Below are positions 7,978-15,610 of a stretch of 43,019 bases of DNA, piece after piece. The translations under genes and the position numbers were made by a program. The DNA lies in NCBI GenBank assembly GCA_024697545.1, contig JAILFN010000045.1, forward strand, positions 1-43,019. The letters are read 5' to 3'. The DNA is from Ruminococcus sp. Lineage in GTDB: Bacteria > Bacillota > Clostridia > Oscillospirales > Ruminococcaceae. Each line of letters begins with the position of its first letter. Within the stretch, counting starts at the first letter, position 1. The notes under the pieces were generated by a model. That model searched no databases and was not told where the DNA came from. It saw only the letters and a program-made list of their open reading frames with translations.

Positions 7978-8910
7978 ATGATGATTAGCGAGATCACACC
8001 ATTTCAGCGTCACGGAAAGCTGTCTGTCAGAGACGGCAGGCTGATAGATAAGAACGGTTCGCCGGTGCGGCTGTTCGGCATGAGCAGCCACGGGATAGCT
8101 TGGTACCCGCAGTTTTTAAGCCTTGATTCCATGCAGACGCTCCGTGATGAATGGCGGACGAACTGTTTCCGCGCAGCCCTTTACACCCATGAGTACGGCG
8201 GCTACTGCACGGGCGGCGACCGCGAACAGCTCAAGGAGAAAATATTTACAGCCGCCGAGTATGCACGGCAGCTCGGGATGTATCTTATCATAGACTGGCA
8301 CGTTCTGGGAGAGCGCAGCCCGAACGTTTATAAATATGAGGCTATGGATTTCTTTGAGGAGATCTGCGCCAAATTTGCCGACCGCGATGACATACTCTAT
8401 GAGATATGCAACGAACCCAACCGTTCCGCGGACTGGCCCGATATCTGCGCCTATGCAGAAGATATAGTTCCGCTGATACGCCGTTTTACCGACGCTGTTG
8501 TGATCGTCGGCACGCCAATGTGGTGTCAGGAGATTGACAGACCTCTTTATATGCAGCTTCACGAAGAAAACATAATGTATGCCTTCCACTTCTATTCGGC
8601 GAGCCACAAGCAGCCGATGCGTGACAAGCTTGAATTTTGCGTCAACGAGGGTCTGCCCGTATTTATCAGCGAGTTCGGCGTGACCGATGCTGCGGGCGGC
8701 GGCTACATAGACTACGAGGAGACCGAGGAGTGGTTCGGGCTGATAGAGCGGCTGGGGCTCAGCTGTATAAACTGGAACCTGAGCAACGGCGGGCAGCTGT
8801 GCTCCGCCATAGACCGCGACTGCACCCGTCTCTCCCACTGGCACGAAGCCGACCTGACGGAAAGCGGTCGGCTGGCGCGTGAATTCTTTATCCGTCTGAG
8901 TGAGCTTTGA
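7978..8910 (+). CDS. GH5 family glycoside hydrolase (endoglucanase-type), no signal peptide
   Basis: This is a TIM-barrel retaining glycosidase, probably acting on beta-1,4-glucan or its fragments. The acid/base is E146 in EICNEPN and the nucleophile is E232 in ISEFG. LIIDWHVL and the substrate-site histidines (MSSHG, YAFHFYSAS) are also present. The ~310 residues are a bare catalytic domain with neither signal peptide nor binding module, so the enzyme should stay in the cytoplasm and may cut imported cello-oligosaccharides. It is clearly paralogous to the secreted GH5 at 27437. The start is uncertain among GTG 7972, ATG 7978 and ATG 7981; AAGAGGTGA overlaps this area and favours 7978 or 7981. 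Confidence 0.9.
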   Translation: MMISEITPFQRHGKLSVRDGRLIDKNGSPVRLFGMSSHGIAWYPQFLSLDSMQTLRDEWRTNCFRAALYTHEYGGYCTGGDREQLKEKIFTAAEYARQLGMYLIIDWHVLGERSPNVYKYEAMDFFEEICAKFADRDDILYEICNEPNRSADWPDICAYAEDIVPLIRRFTDAVVIVGTPMWCQEIDRPLYMQLHEENIMYAFHFYSASHKQPMRDKLEFCVNEGLPVFISEFGVTDAAGGGYIDYEETEEWFGLIERLGLSCINWNLSNGGQLCSAIDRDCTRLSHWHEADLTESGRLAREFFIRLSEL

Positions 8911-9071
8911 TATTGCTCCACCAATTAAACATTGCCGAAAAGACGAAGACAGAGATAAAAAATATCAAGGAACAAAAGCGCAGACGGGCTGGCGCCCTTC
9001 AAGCTTTTGTAACGCAGAGATTTTTTATTTATGTCAAGTATTTTTGGCAAGGTTTAGTTGGGGGAGCAATA
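8911..9071. mobile_element. 161-bp MITE-like element with inverted ends (tentative)
   Basis: TATTGCTCCACCAA at 8911-8924 is matched in inverted orientation by TTGGGGGAGCAATA at 9058-9071 (13 of 14). The element begins directly at the GH5 stop codon. A frame encoding about 81 residues starts just before it and runs on through the right end and the following terminator, so I do not accept it as a gene. No target duplication could be made out. It may be a non-autonomous element or a structured RNA. Confidence 0.4.
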
Positions 9072-9073
9072 AT

Positions 9074-9114
9074 AACAGCGGCGATACTTTGTGCAGTATC
9101 GCCGCTGTTGTTTT
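9074..9114. terminator. Bidirectional terminator between convergent genes
   Basis: AACAGCGGCGATAC (9074-9087) and GTATCGCCGCTGTT (9096-9109) form a perfect 14-bp stem with an 8-nt loop, followed by GTTTT. It serves the GH5 gene and the minus-strand spermidine-synthase-like gene. Confidence 0.85.
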
Positions 9115-9132
9115 ATCTGTGCAGTGCCGATC

Positions 9133-10797
9133 TTATTCCATCAGCCCTTTGATGCCGTCTTTTTTAACGATATCTTTGTAGTATTCAAGCTCCTGCGAGA
9201 TAAGGTCGTCTATCACCTGCATTCCGAGCAGCTCTACGGGGGCGCGGTCGTCGGTCAGCACCCAGTCTTCGGGGTAGTCCCTAATGTCCTCCGCCAGCCC
9301 GTCCTTCACCATGTACATCATTTCGGAAAGCTCGGGGTCGGATATCAGCGGGAGATTCTTTTCGAGGTCTTCGAACAGCCCGCCGCTTTCCGAAGCGAAC
9401 AGCTCACGGTTGGTCGAGCCTGAAACATCTACGGCTGCGACCTCGGGGAATACGCTCTTGATGGTGGCTGTCAGCCTGTCGTTGATGCCGCCGTCACGGT
9501 CGGAGCGCATATTCATGTTCACCACCATCACCCCGCCGGGGGCAAGGCAGCTCTTTACCTGCGTGAAGAATTCCTTTGACGACATCTGAAATGGTATCGT
9601 GATGTCCTGATATGCGTCTACCATTATGACATCATACTTCCTGTCCTCGCTGCCGCCCGTGATGCCGCTTAAAAAGGCTCTGCCGTCGTAGGTCGTGACC
9701 TTTATGCTCTCGTCAAGCGAAAAGTATTCGTGGGCAAGGTCGGTTATCCTGTCGTCTATCTCAACGCCCTCAACGGAGCAGCCGCCGAGGTAATTGCTGC
9801 ACTGTGCCGCATAGGTGCCCGTGCCCATGCCGAGCACGAGTATATCGCAGTCTTTGCCCGCGGGGTGCTTTTCGGGGTCGGTCATCATCTGGGCGGCAAG
9901 GGCATAGTCATAGTACATACCCGTAAGGCTGCCATCCTTAATAGTCACCGACTGCACGCCGAACAGAACGTTTGTCGAAAGTATCGTGCAGTAGTCATCG
10001 TCCTTTACCTGAAGATAGTTGTAAACGCTCTCTCCCTCAAAGGTCAGACCCTTTTCCCAGAATGCGAAGCCGAGCCTGTTGCCGCCGAGGCAGCAGCCGA
10101 TGAACAGCACCGTGCAGACTATGCACCTTGCCGCCCTGCGTCGGCAGGATATGAAGTATATCAGCCCGAGCGCCATCAGTATGCCCGAGAATATCAGAAA
10201 CGTCACCGCCGTGCCGAATGCGGGTATTGAAAGAAAGGTCGGCACGAATGTTCCGATTATGCTGCCTATCGTGTTGAAGGCATTGAGCTTTCCGACGGTG
10301 CTTCCGCTGTTGTCAAGCGAGCTTACGGTGTACTTCACCAGCGAGGGCGTTACCGTGCCGAGCAGAAAGCAGGGGAATACGAACACCAGCATACATGAAA
10401 GGAATGCCGCCCATATCAGAAATCCCGTGCTTACCGTGAAGACCAGCGCCGCCGATACGGCGACTATCACGAGCTTTCCGATGACGGGTATCGCGGCTGT
10501 CCAGACGGCTGCTACCAGAAGCCGTGCGTAAAGCCTGTCGGGGTCGGGGTCCTTGTCCGCCCATCTCCCGCCGAAGATGTTTCCCAGCGCCATCGCTATC
10601 ATTATGGTGCCGATTATTATAGTCCAGACTATCTGCGAGGAGGAGAAGTAAGGTGCGAGCAGCCTGCTTGCGCCCAGCTCTACCGCCATGACGCTCATTC
10701 CCGCAAAGAATTCTGTCAGGTATAGGTATGTCTTTGAAGACAGCACTCCCTCGCGGCGGTCTTCGGTCGTCGATGATGTTTTATTCATTCTTGTCAT
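9133..10797 (-). CDS. Membrane-fused spermidine synthase-like protein
   Basis: The 554 residues begin with a membrane domain of several helices (about 22-235; LTEFFAGMSVMAVELGASRLLAPYF is the opening helix). This domain resembles the N-terminal part of fused MFS/spermidine-synthase-like proteins. A Rossmann methyltransferase-like domain follows, with the SAM/dcSAM glycine loop LVLGMGTGTYAAQC (about 350) and YDVIMVDAY, the aspartate position used in aminopropyl transfer. Whether it makes polyamines is uncertain; many such fusions have no proven activity. No speD or speA is nearby. The start overlaps the upstream gene by 17 bases; a second ATG at 10788 is also possible. Confidence 0.8.
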   Translation of the reverse strand: MTRMNKTSSTTEDRREGVLSSKTYLYLTEFFAGMSVMAVELGASRLLAPYFSSSQIVWTIIIGTIMIAMALGNIFGGRWADKDPDPDRLYARLLVAAVWTAAIPVIGKLVIVAVSAALVFTVSTGFLIWAAFLSCMLVFVFPCFLLGTVTPSLVKYTVSSLDNSGSTVGKLNAFNTIGSIIGTFVPTFLSIPAFGTAVTFLIFSGILMALGLIYFISCRRRAARCIVCTVLFIGCCLGGNRLGFAFWEKGLTFEGESVYNYLQVKDDDYCTILSTNVLFGVQSVTIKDGSLTGMYYDYALAAQMMTDPEKHPAGKDCDILVLGMGTGTYAAQCSNYLGGCSVEGVEIDDRITDLAHEYFSLDESIKVTTYDGRAFLSGITGGSEDRKYDVIMVDAYQDITIPFQMSSKEFFTQVKSCLAPGGVMVVNMNMRSDRDGGINDRLTATIKSVFPEVAAVDVSGSTNRELFASESGGLFEDLEKNLPLISDPELSEMMYMVKDGLAEDIRDYPEDWVLTDDRAPVELLGMQVIDDLISQELEYYKDIVKKDGIKGLME

Positions 10798-11686
10798 CCG
10801 TTCCCATTATCAGATCTTTTAAAAGGTTTGCGTTCTTTATGATATTATCGGAACGTTCATCGCCTGCCATACGCATACCCTCGGCGGCACCGATTATGAC
10901 GTTGATGGGGGTGTCCGCCTGTTTTCTAAGCTCCCCGATCTCGGCGCGGGCAGCGTCTGTGCTTTGCGAATATACCGCATCGGAGCGCTTTTTGGCTCGT
11001 TTTGAAGCTATGAGGGCAGCTATCAGTGCAGCCGCCGCGAACACCACGCCCGTGACCGCCCGAACGGCGAACAGAGCCTTTGAATAGTTCACTGTGTAGA
11101 TGCACCTTACAGCATAATGGGTGCCGTCTTCGGTGTTTACATAGCCGAAGCGAACATGGGACTGTGTGTATTTGCCGCCTTCATTTTCAAAGACGCTGTC
11201 TAAAACAGTGCGGGTCTGGGTGCAGGTTCCCAAAACGGTGCTGGCGGAACGAACTCTGTATGTCAGAAGCTTTTTCTCGGCATCGGCAAAGCCGTTCAGG
11301 TCGGGGGTGTAGACGGCATCGCCTGTATCTGCGTTATAGACGGCGCAGGCGCTGTGCTGAGAGAATATTCTGTTGCTATCCTCATCAACGGCACCTGTGC
11401 ACATATCGGCAGCAATGTCCTCTATCGAGCTGACCTCGTGCTCAAGCTCCTCACCGTCAATATTCTTTAGCTCAAGATCGGTGATACAGAAGTATATATC
11501 GCTCATTGAGTAGAGCTTTCCCATAGTATCGAAGCTAAGCTGTGCGGCAGTAGCCCTGAGGTACTGCTGTGCGGCAATATTCAGAGTCAGCCATATCAGC
11601 GCTGCGATGATGAGCGCCTTTATCAGTTTTAGGGCGAACAGCTTTCCGAAGCCGCGTGAACTGCCGCTTTTGGTGGTGTTGTCCAT
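10781..11686 (-). CDS. Membrane protein with degenerate histidine-kinase dimerisation domain
   Basis: I do not recognise a named family. The 301 residues have the sensor-kinase plan: helix 1 (about 17-37), an extracytoplasmic domain (about 38-205), helix 2 (about 210-232), a charged linker, and a C-terminal segment. That segment, RKQADTPINVIIGAAEG, then about 15 residues, then NIIKNANLLKDLI, matches the HisKA H-box consensus SHELRTPLNVILGYAE. The phospho-accepting histidine position is lysine, and the protein ends there with no HATPase domain. It probably cannot signal by phosphotransfer; a role as a dimerising sensor is a guess. The start at 11686 has GGAG 8 nt upstream. It overlaps the spermidine-synthase-like gene, so the two are probably co-expressed. 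Confidence 0.65.
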   Translation of the reverse strand: MDNTTKSGSSRGFGKLFALKLIKALIIAALIWLTLNIAAQQYLRATAAQLSFDTMGKLYSMSDIYFCITDLELKNIDGEELEHEVSSIEDIAADMCTGAVDEDSNRIFSQHSACAVYNADTGDAVYTPDLNGFADAEKKLLTYRVRSASTVLGTCTQTRTVLDSVFENEGGKYTQSHVRFGYVNTEDGTHYAVRCIYTVNYSKALFAVRAVTGVVFAAAALIAALIASKRAKKRSDAVYSQSTDAARAEIGELRKQADTPINVIIGAAEGMRMAGDERSDNIIKNANLLKDLIMGTDDKNE

Positions 11687-11705
11687 TTTGTATTCTCCAT
11701 TCAAA

Positions 11706-11740
11706 AAGGCTCCACCACACTTTACGCACGGCGGAGCCTG
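11706..11740 (-). terminator. Hairpin between fakA and the kinase-like gene
   Basis: On the minus strand GGCTCCGCC pairs with GGTGGAGCC around a 13-nt loop, followed by TTTTTG. This is a terminator or partial attenuator after fakA, 20 bases before the next start codon. Confidence 0.7.
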
Positions 11741-11745
11741 AGCTG

Positions 11746-13392
11746 TTATTCTGCTGAAATAATGTAATAATAAACGGGCTGACCGCCTCTTATGAGGTTT
11801 ATGTCGATGCCTGAGAATTTTGCGGAAAGACGATCGTGAAGCGCTTCCGCCGCGTCATCGGTCACGTCTGCGCCGTAGATTATCGTTACAAAAGACGTAT
11901 CGCCGCGCACAAGACGTTTTGCAAGCTTGTATGCGCCCTTGCTGAGATCCCGCTCGGTGAATGCGAGCTTGCCGTTTTCCATGCAGAGTATCTCGCCGCG
12001 CTTGATGGCATGACCCTCAAAGTCGCTGTCGCGGGCTGCGAATGTCACCTGACCTGTAGACACCCTTTCAAAGGCTTCGGTCATAACGGTGCAGTTTTCT
12101 GCAAAATCCGCATCGGGGTCGAAAGCGAGCATAGCGCTCATGCCCTGCGGTATGGAACGTGTCTGCAATACGCATACCTTTCTGTCGGCAAGCTTCATAG
12201 CCTGCTCTGCCGCCATGATGATGTTCTTGTTGTTGGGCAGCACGAATACAGTCTCTGCGGGGCAGCTCTGTATAGCCTTCAGGATATCATCGGTCGAGGG
12301 GTTCATCGTCTGTCCGCCGCGGACGATGCAGTCAACGCCGATGTCCTTGAACATCGCCTCGATGCCGCTTCCCGCAGCCACAGCCACGAAGCCGTACTTC
12401 TTTTCGGGCTTGGCGGGGGTGTAGCCCTGCTCGGCGTCCTTCTTGCGGTTCTGGTGTTGAAGCTTCATATTCTCGATCTTCGGCAGGTTGATGTAGCCGA
12501 ATTCAAGAGCCTTCTGCATCGCAAGACCGGGGTCGTTGGTGTGGACGTGGAACTTGATGATATCGTCGTCCTCAACGACAACAACGCAGTCGCCTATAGT
12601 TTCAAGGTAAGCCCTAAGTGCATCCGAGCTGTCGCAGCCCTCGTGCTTTGTGATTATCATCTCGGTGCAGTAGGTAAAGTGTATCTCTGCATCATACTTG
12701 CCGACTACATCAGAGAAGGAGTCGATGGTAACGGGTGCGGAAGCGCCCTCGGACTTCACGAACTCGGCAGGCTCTCCGCCCCTGAATACTCTGTCCATCT
12801 CGCACCATACGACATAAAGACCCATACCGCCTGCGTCAACGACTCCTGCCTTTTTGAGCTGAGGCAGCAGGTTCGGGGTGTTGTCAAGTGACACCTTAGC
12901 CTGATCGCATACGGCAGTCCAGATCTCAAAGGGATCGTTTATGGTGCGGCTGAGCTCTCTGGCTTTTTCCGATGCCTCGCGGGCAACGGTAAGGATAGTG
13001 CCCTCGGTAGGCTTCATAACAGACTTGTATGCACCCTTTACGCCCTGTTCAAGGCAGTCCACCAGCGCTTCGGCATCTATCTCTCTCTTGCCCGCCAGCG
13101 CCTTTGAGAAGCCGCGGAATATCAGAGAGAGTATAACGCCCGAATTTCCTCTTGCGCCGCGAAGCATTCCCGAAGCGGTCTCCTTCGCTGCCTCTCCCGC
13201 CGTAACATCATCGGGAAGATTTTTGAGCGCCATTGCGGCGTTGCCTATCGTCATTGACATATTAGTACCGGTATCGCCGTCCGGCACGGGGAATACATTA
13301 AGTTCGTCTACCGACTTCTTCTTGCTCTGCAAAACATTTGCGGCGCTTACCACCGCATCGCGGAACAGCTTGCCGTTGATAACATTACTCAA
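11746..13392 (-). CDS. fakA: Fatty acid kinase A (DAK2/DhaL domain protein, YloV type)
   Basis: FakA phosphorylates exogenous fatty acids held by a FakB (DegV) carrier, feeding acyl-phosphate to phospholipid synthesis. The 548 residues match the family. The N-terminal DhaL-like nucleotide domain contains the metal/ATP motif NVFPVPDGDTGTNMS (about 31-45). A central domain and a C-terminal DegV-like domain (from about 330; FVAVAAGSGIEAMFKDIGVD) follow. It lies directly after the Asp23 gene (15 bases), the conserved yloU-yloV pairing of Firmicutes. No fakB is in the window. Confidence 0.93.
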   Translation of the reverse strand: MSNVINGKLFRDAVVSAANVLQSKKKSVDELNVFPVPDGDTGTNMSMTIGNAAMALKNLPDDVTAGEAAKETASGMLRGARGNSGVILSLIFRGFSKALAGKREIDAEALVDCLEQGVKGAYKSVMKPTEGTILTVAREASEKARELSRTINDPFEIWTAVCDQAKVSLDNTPNLLPQLKKAGVVDAGGMGLYVVWCEMDRVFRGGEPAEFVKSEGASAPVTIDSFSDVVGKYDAEIHFTYCTEMIITKHEGCDSSDALRAYLETIGDCVVVVEDDDIIKFHVHTNDPGLAMQKALEFGYINLPKIENMKLQHQNRKKDAEQGYTPAKPEKKYGFVAVAAGSGIEAMFKDIGVDCIVRGGQTMNPSTDDILKAIQSCPAETVFVLPNNKNIIMAAEQAMKLADRKVCVLQTRSIPQGMSAMLAFDPDADFAENCTVMTEAFERVSTGQVTFAARDSDFEGHAIKRGEILCMENGKLAFTERDLSKGAYKLAKRLVRGDTSFVTIIYGADVTDDAAEALHDRLSAKFSGIDINLIRGGQPVYYYIISAE

Positions 13393-13407
13393 CTTTCCTT
13401 TTCCTCC

Positions 13408-13698
13408 TTAGTCCATTATATCGTCTGTGAAAACATCTATCTTGCTGACGTCTACGCCCAGCTTGTTCACCAGAACGTAAGCGACCTTGTGTGAAATAGC
13501 GCCTGCAACGGCAGGGAGATTCACCTCTCCCGTGGTTATGACATTCAGCCTTATCGAGACTGCGTTGCCCTGCTGCGAAAGCTCAACGCCTTTGAGCCCC
13601 GCAACGCCGAAGCAGCTCTCGGTCAGCAGAGTTACCTGCTTGACCAGATATTTCTTTGATATAGTTATCGTGCCGAGATGATTGCTTGTTTTTATCAT
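13408..13698 (-). CDS. Asp23/Gls24 family envelope stress protein (YloU type)
   Basis: The product is a small 96-residue alkaline-shock-family protein beginning MIKTSNHLGTITISKKYLVKQV, with the GVAGLKG segment and the internal IRLNVITTGEVNLPAVAGAI typical of the family. Asp23 proteins sit under the membrane and are linked to envelope or lipid stress. The pairing with fakA supports that, although the mechanism is not established. ATG 13698 has AAAGGA 10 nt upstream and is preferred to the in-frame GTG at 13707. Confidence 0.9.
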   Translation of the reverse strand: MIKTSNHLGTITISKKYLVKQVTLLTESCFGVAGLKGVELSQQGNAVSIRLNVITTGEVNLPAVAGAISHKVAYVLVNKLGVDVSKIDVFTDDIMD

Positions 13699-13787
13699 AG
13701 CTCTCACGTCCTTTCTGATCTTTAAGTTCCCAAAAGCCTGTCCTCCCGCAAGCCTGCGTTATTGAGTGTGATCTGAAAACGGGGGGA

Positions 13788-14738
13788 TCATTTGCCGTAT
13801 TTATCCCCCTGAAAGCTCCCGCGCCGCGCAAGCTCCTTGTCTATCTCATTGAGCACGGGCAGCTTGTGCAGGCTCCATTCGGGTGCTATTATCTTCCGCC
13901 TGTCGGCATCGCCCGTAAGTCGGGCTATCACGGTCTCGGGCGGCATGAGCTCTATCTGGTCGCAGATGATGCCGACGTATTCGTCAAGCTCCATCGCCCT
14001 GACCTCGCCGCGCATGAGCATTTCCGATATCGCGGTATCGGTCTCAAAATAGAGGTTGTGTATCTTGACACAATGCGGTCTGAGCTTCCCGACGAAGCGG
14101 GCAGTACCGCGCATCATGTCGGCAGTCTCGTTCGGAAGACCGTTTATTATGTGTACCCCGACGTTCACTCCGCGGCTTTGCAGAAGTTCATACCCCTGCA
14201 TAAAACGGCTGAGGTCATGCCCCCGCCCGCAGGCGAGCGCCGTTTCATCATATATCGTTTGAAGCCCGAGCTCAACGGTAAGGTAAGTCTTTTCGCTCAG
14301 CTCGGCAAACAGGTCTGCGTAAGCCTCGTCTATGCAGTCGGCGCGTGTAGCCACGCAAAGCCCGACGGCGTTTTGAAAGCTCAGAAGACGGCGGTATACA
14401 GCCTCAAATGCTTTGATATCCCCGTAGGTATTGGACCCCGCCTGAAGGTAAGGTATAAACGGTGCGCCCTCTGCCTTTAGCCCCGTCGCTTCGCAGGCTT
14501 TGGCGTATATCTCATCGAGCTGCTCGGAGGGTATACCCGTAAAGCGTCCCCGCGGGATGCTTCCGTCGGAGCAGAACAGGCAGCCGCCGCAGCCGCATTC
14601 ACCGCACCTGTTCGGGCAGCCCGCGCCTATATCCATAGCCGCGCGGAACACCCGCCTGCCGAAGCGCTTTCTTATGTAGTACCCGTAGGTGTGGTAGCGC
14701 TTGTTGGTGTCGGAATATTTAAACCCCGAAGTCATCAT
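13788..14738 (-). CDS. TIGR01212 family radical SAM protein (YhcC/YtqA type)
   Basis: The product is a 316-residue cytoplasmic radical SAM enzyme. The family cluster pattern is C41-PN-(8-9)-GGC53-LFC56. Members have YHTYGYYIRKRFG near the start, as here, and GVHIINGLPNET in the barrel. Some members are tRNA-modification enzymes, but the reaction of this one cannot be read. Odd point: between C41 and C53 the loop carries three further cysteines (C45, C48, C50), where relatives usually have CPNRDGT-like spacing. The start overlaps the previous stop as ATGA (translational coupling); a second ATG directly follows and may be used. Confidence 0.85.
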   Translation of the reverse strand: MMTSGFKYSDTNKRYHTYGYYIRKRFGRRVFRAAMDIGAGCPNRCGECGCGGCLFCSDGSIPRGRFTGIPSEQLDEIYAKACEATGLKAEGAPFIPYLQAGSNTYGDIKAFEAVYRRLLSFQNAVGLCVATRADCIDEAYADLFAELSEKTYLTVELGLQTIYDETALACGRGHDLSRFMQGYELLQSRGVNVGVHIINGLPNETADMMRGTARFVGKLRPHCVKIHNLYFETDTAISEMLMRGEVRAMELDEYVGIICDQIELMPPETVIARLTGDADRRKIIAPEWSLHKLPVLNEIDKELARRGSFQGDKYGK

Positions 14739-15589
14739 TCCTCCGCAGAGTCCTCGGGCGGCTCGGTATCAGGCTCGGAAGAAGGCTCGGTATCGGGCGG
14801 CTCGGTATCGGTAGGCTCCGTATCGCTGGATTCGGTAGGTAATGTATCGGTAGGCTCCGTATCGGTGGGCTCTGTCGTAGAGTGTTTCTTCCTCGAAGTC
14901 GCGGGCGGGACGGTGGTGGTCGTTGTAGCGCCGGGAGCGCCGTTCTTTGTCGTGGTGGTATTGCCGTTGTCGGGAGTCTTGTTATCCTTTTTGGTGGTCT
15001 GTGTCGCCGAAAGGGTAACGCCCGAGAGCTTCTTGTGCTTGCCGTCGTCCTTCAGGGTGGTGTCGGTCTCTTCCGTCTCGTCGGCAGCGTCGGTCTCGGC
15101 GGCTATCAGCCCGCCGCGGTCGCTGTCCGAGCCGTCTATCGGAACGAAAGCGTCATAAGTCTCGATGCTGTAAGGATCCTCGCCCCTGAGCTTTTCCTGA
15201 ATGTTGATAAGGTCGAGATTGTTGCCGAGACCATAGCACCAGTGCAGCATTTCCTCGATGTTATGCAGATAGTCGCGCAGCGGCACCGAGCCGTTGAACT
15301 TGCTCTCAACATGGGCGAGGTACTTTCCGCTCGCGAAGTCTTTGAGATCAAATCTGCTCTCATCGGTGAAGTCCTGCTTGTTGGTCAGAGCCAGCAGGCT
15401 TGTGCCGAAGAACAGCATTATTACCGAAAGTGTAAGAAGTGTCATCACCGAACAGTGGCGTCTGGTGTCGCGCAGGTCTATCTCCTCCAGGGCGTCGTCC
15501 AGCGGCTGTGCGGGATCGGGCTGTTCGGGGGCTGACCTTGACGATTCCAGAAAACGTTCGGCGGTATCGTCGTGTTCTCTTTTTCTCAT
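14735..15589 (-). CDS. Single-pass membrane protein: truncated DHHW/AlgX-like segment plus Thr/Pro/Glu-rich tail
   Basis: I recognise no complete family. The 284 residues show a cytoplasmic N terminus (1-44), one helix (about 45-68), then a stretch of ~60 residues (DFASGKYLAHVESKFNGSVP, LRDYLHN). This stretch resembles the start of DHHW/AlgX-like SGNH proteins, which pair with MBOAT O-acyltransferases. The catalytic part of such proteins is absent. From about 150 it is low-complexity: Asp/Thr/Lys-rich, then Thr-Thr-Thr-Val and EPTDTEPTDT repeats to the end, a wall-spacer-like tail. It lies 21 bases after the MBOAT gene and overlaps the radical SAM gene. A structural partner of the MBOAT protein is an inference. 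Confidence 0.6.
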   Translation of the reverse strand: MRKREHDDTAERFLESSRSAPEQPDPAQPLDDALEEIDLRDTRRHCSVMTLLTLSVIMLFFGTSLLALTNKQDFTDESRFDLKDFASGKYLAHVESKFNGSVPLRDYLHNIEEMLHWCYGLGNNLDLINIQEKLRGEDPYSIETYDAFVPIDGSDSDRGGLIAAETDAADETEETDTTLKDDGKHKKLSGVTLSATQTTKKDNKTPDNGNTTTTKNGAPGATTTTTVPPATSRKKHSTTEPTDTEPTDTLPTESSDTEPTDTEPPDTEPSSEPDTEPPEDSAEE

Positions 15590-15610
15590 TTTTTTATTGC
15601 CTCTTTTTTA

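Noticed and set aside
8907-9152. 81-codon frame after the GH5 gene
   Set aside because: It begins in the GH5 stop region and runs through an inverted end and a strong terminator hairpin; hydrophobic and basic runs come from AT-rich DNA and the hairpin. Its use cannot be excluded without relatives.
14691-15158. Plus-strand frame with GSVSVGSVS repeats
   Set aside because: Mirror of the Thr/Pro/Glu repeats of the real minus-strand gene.
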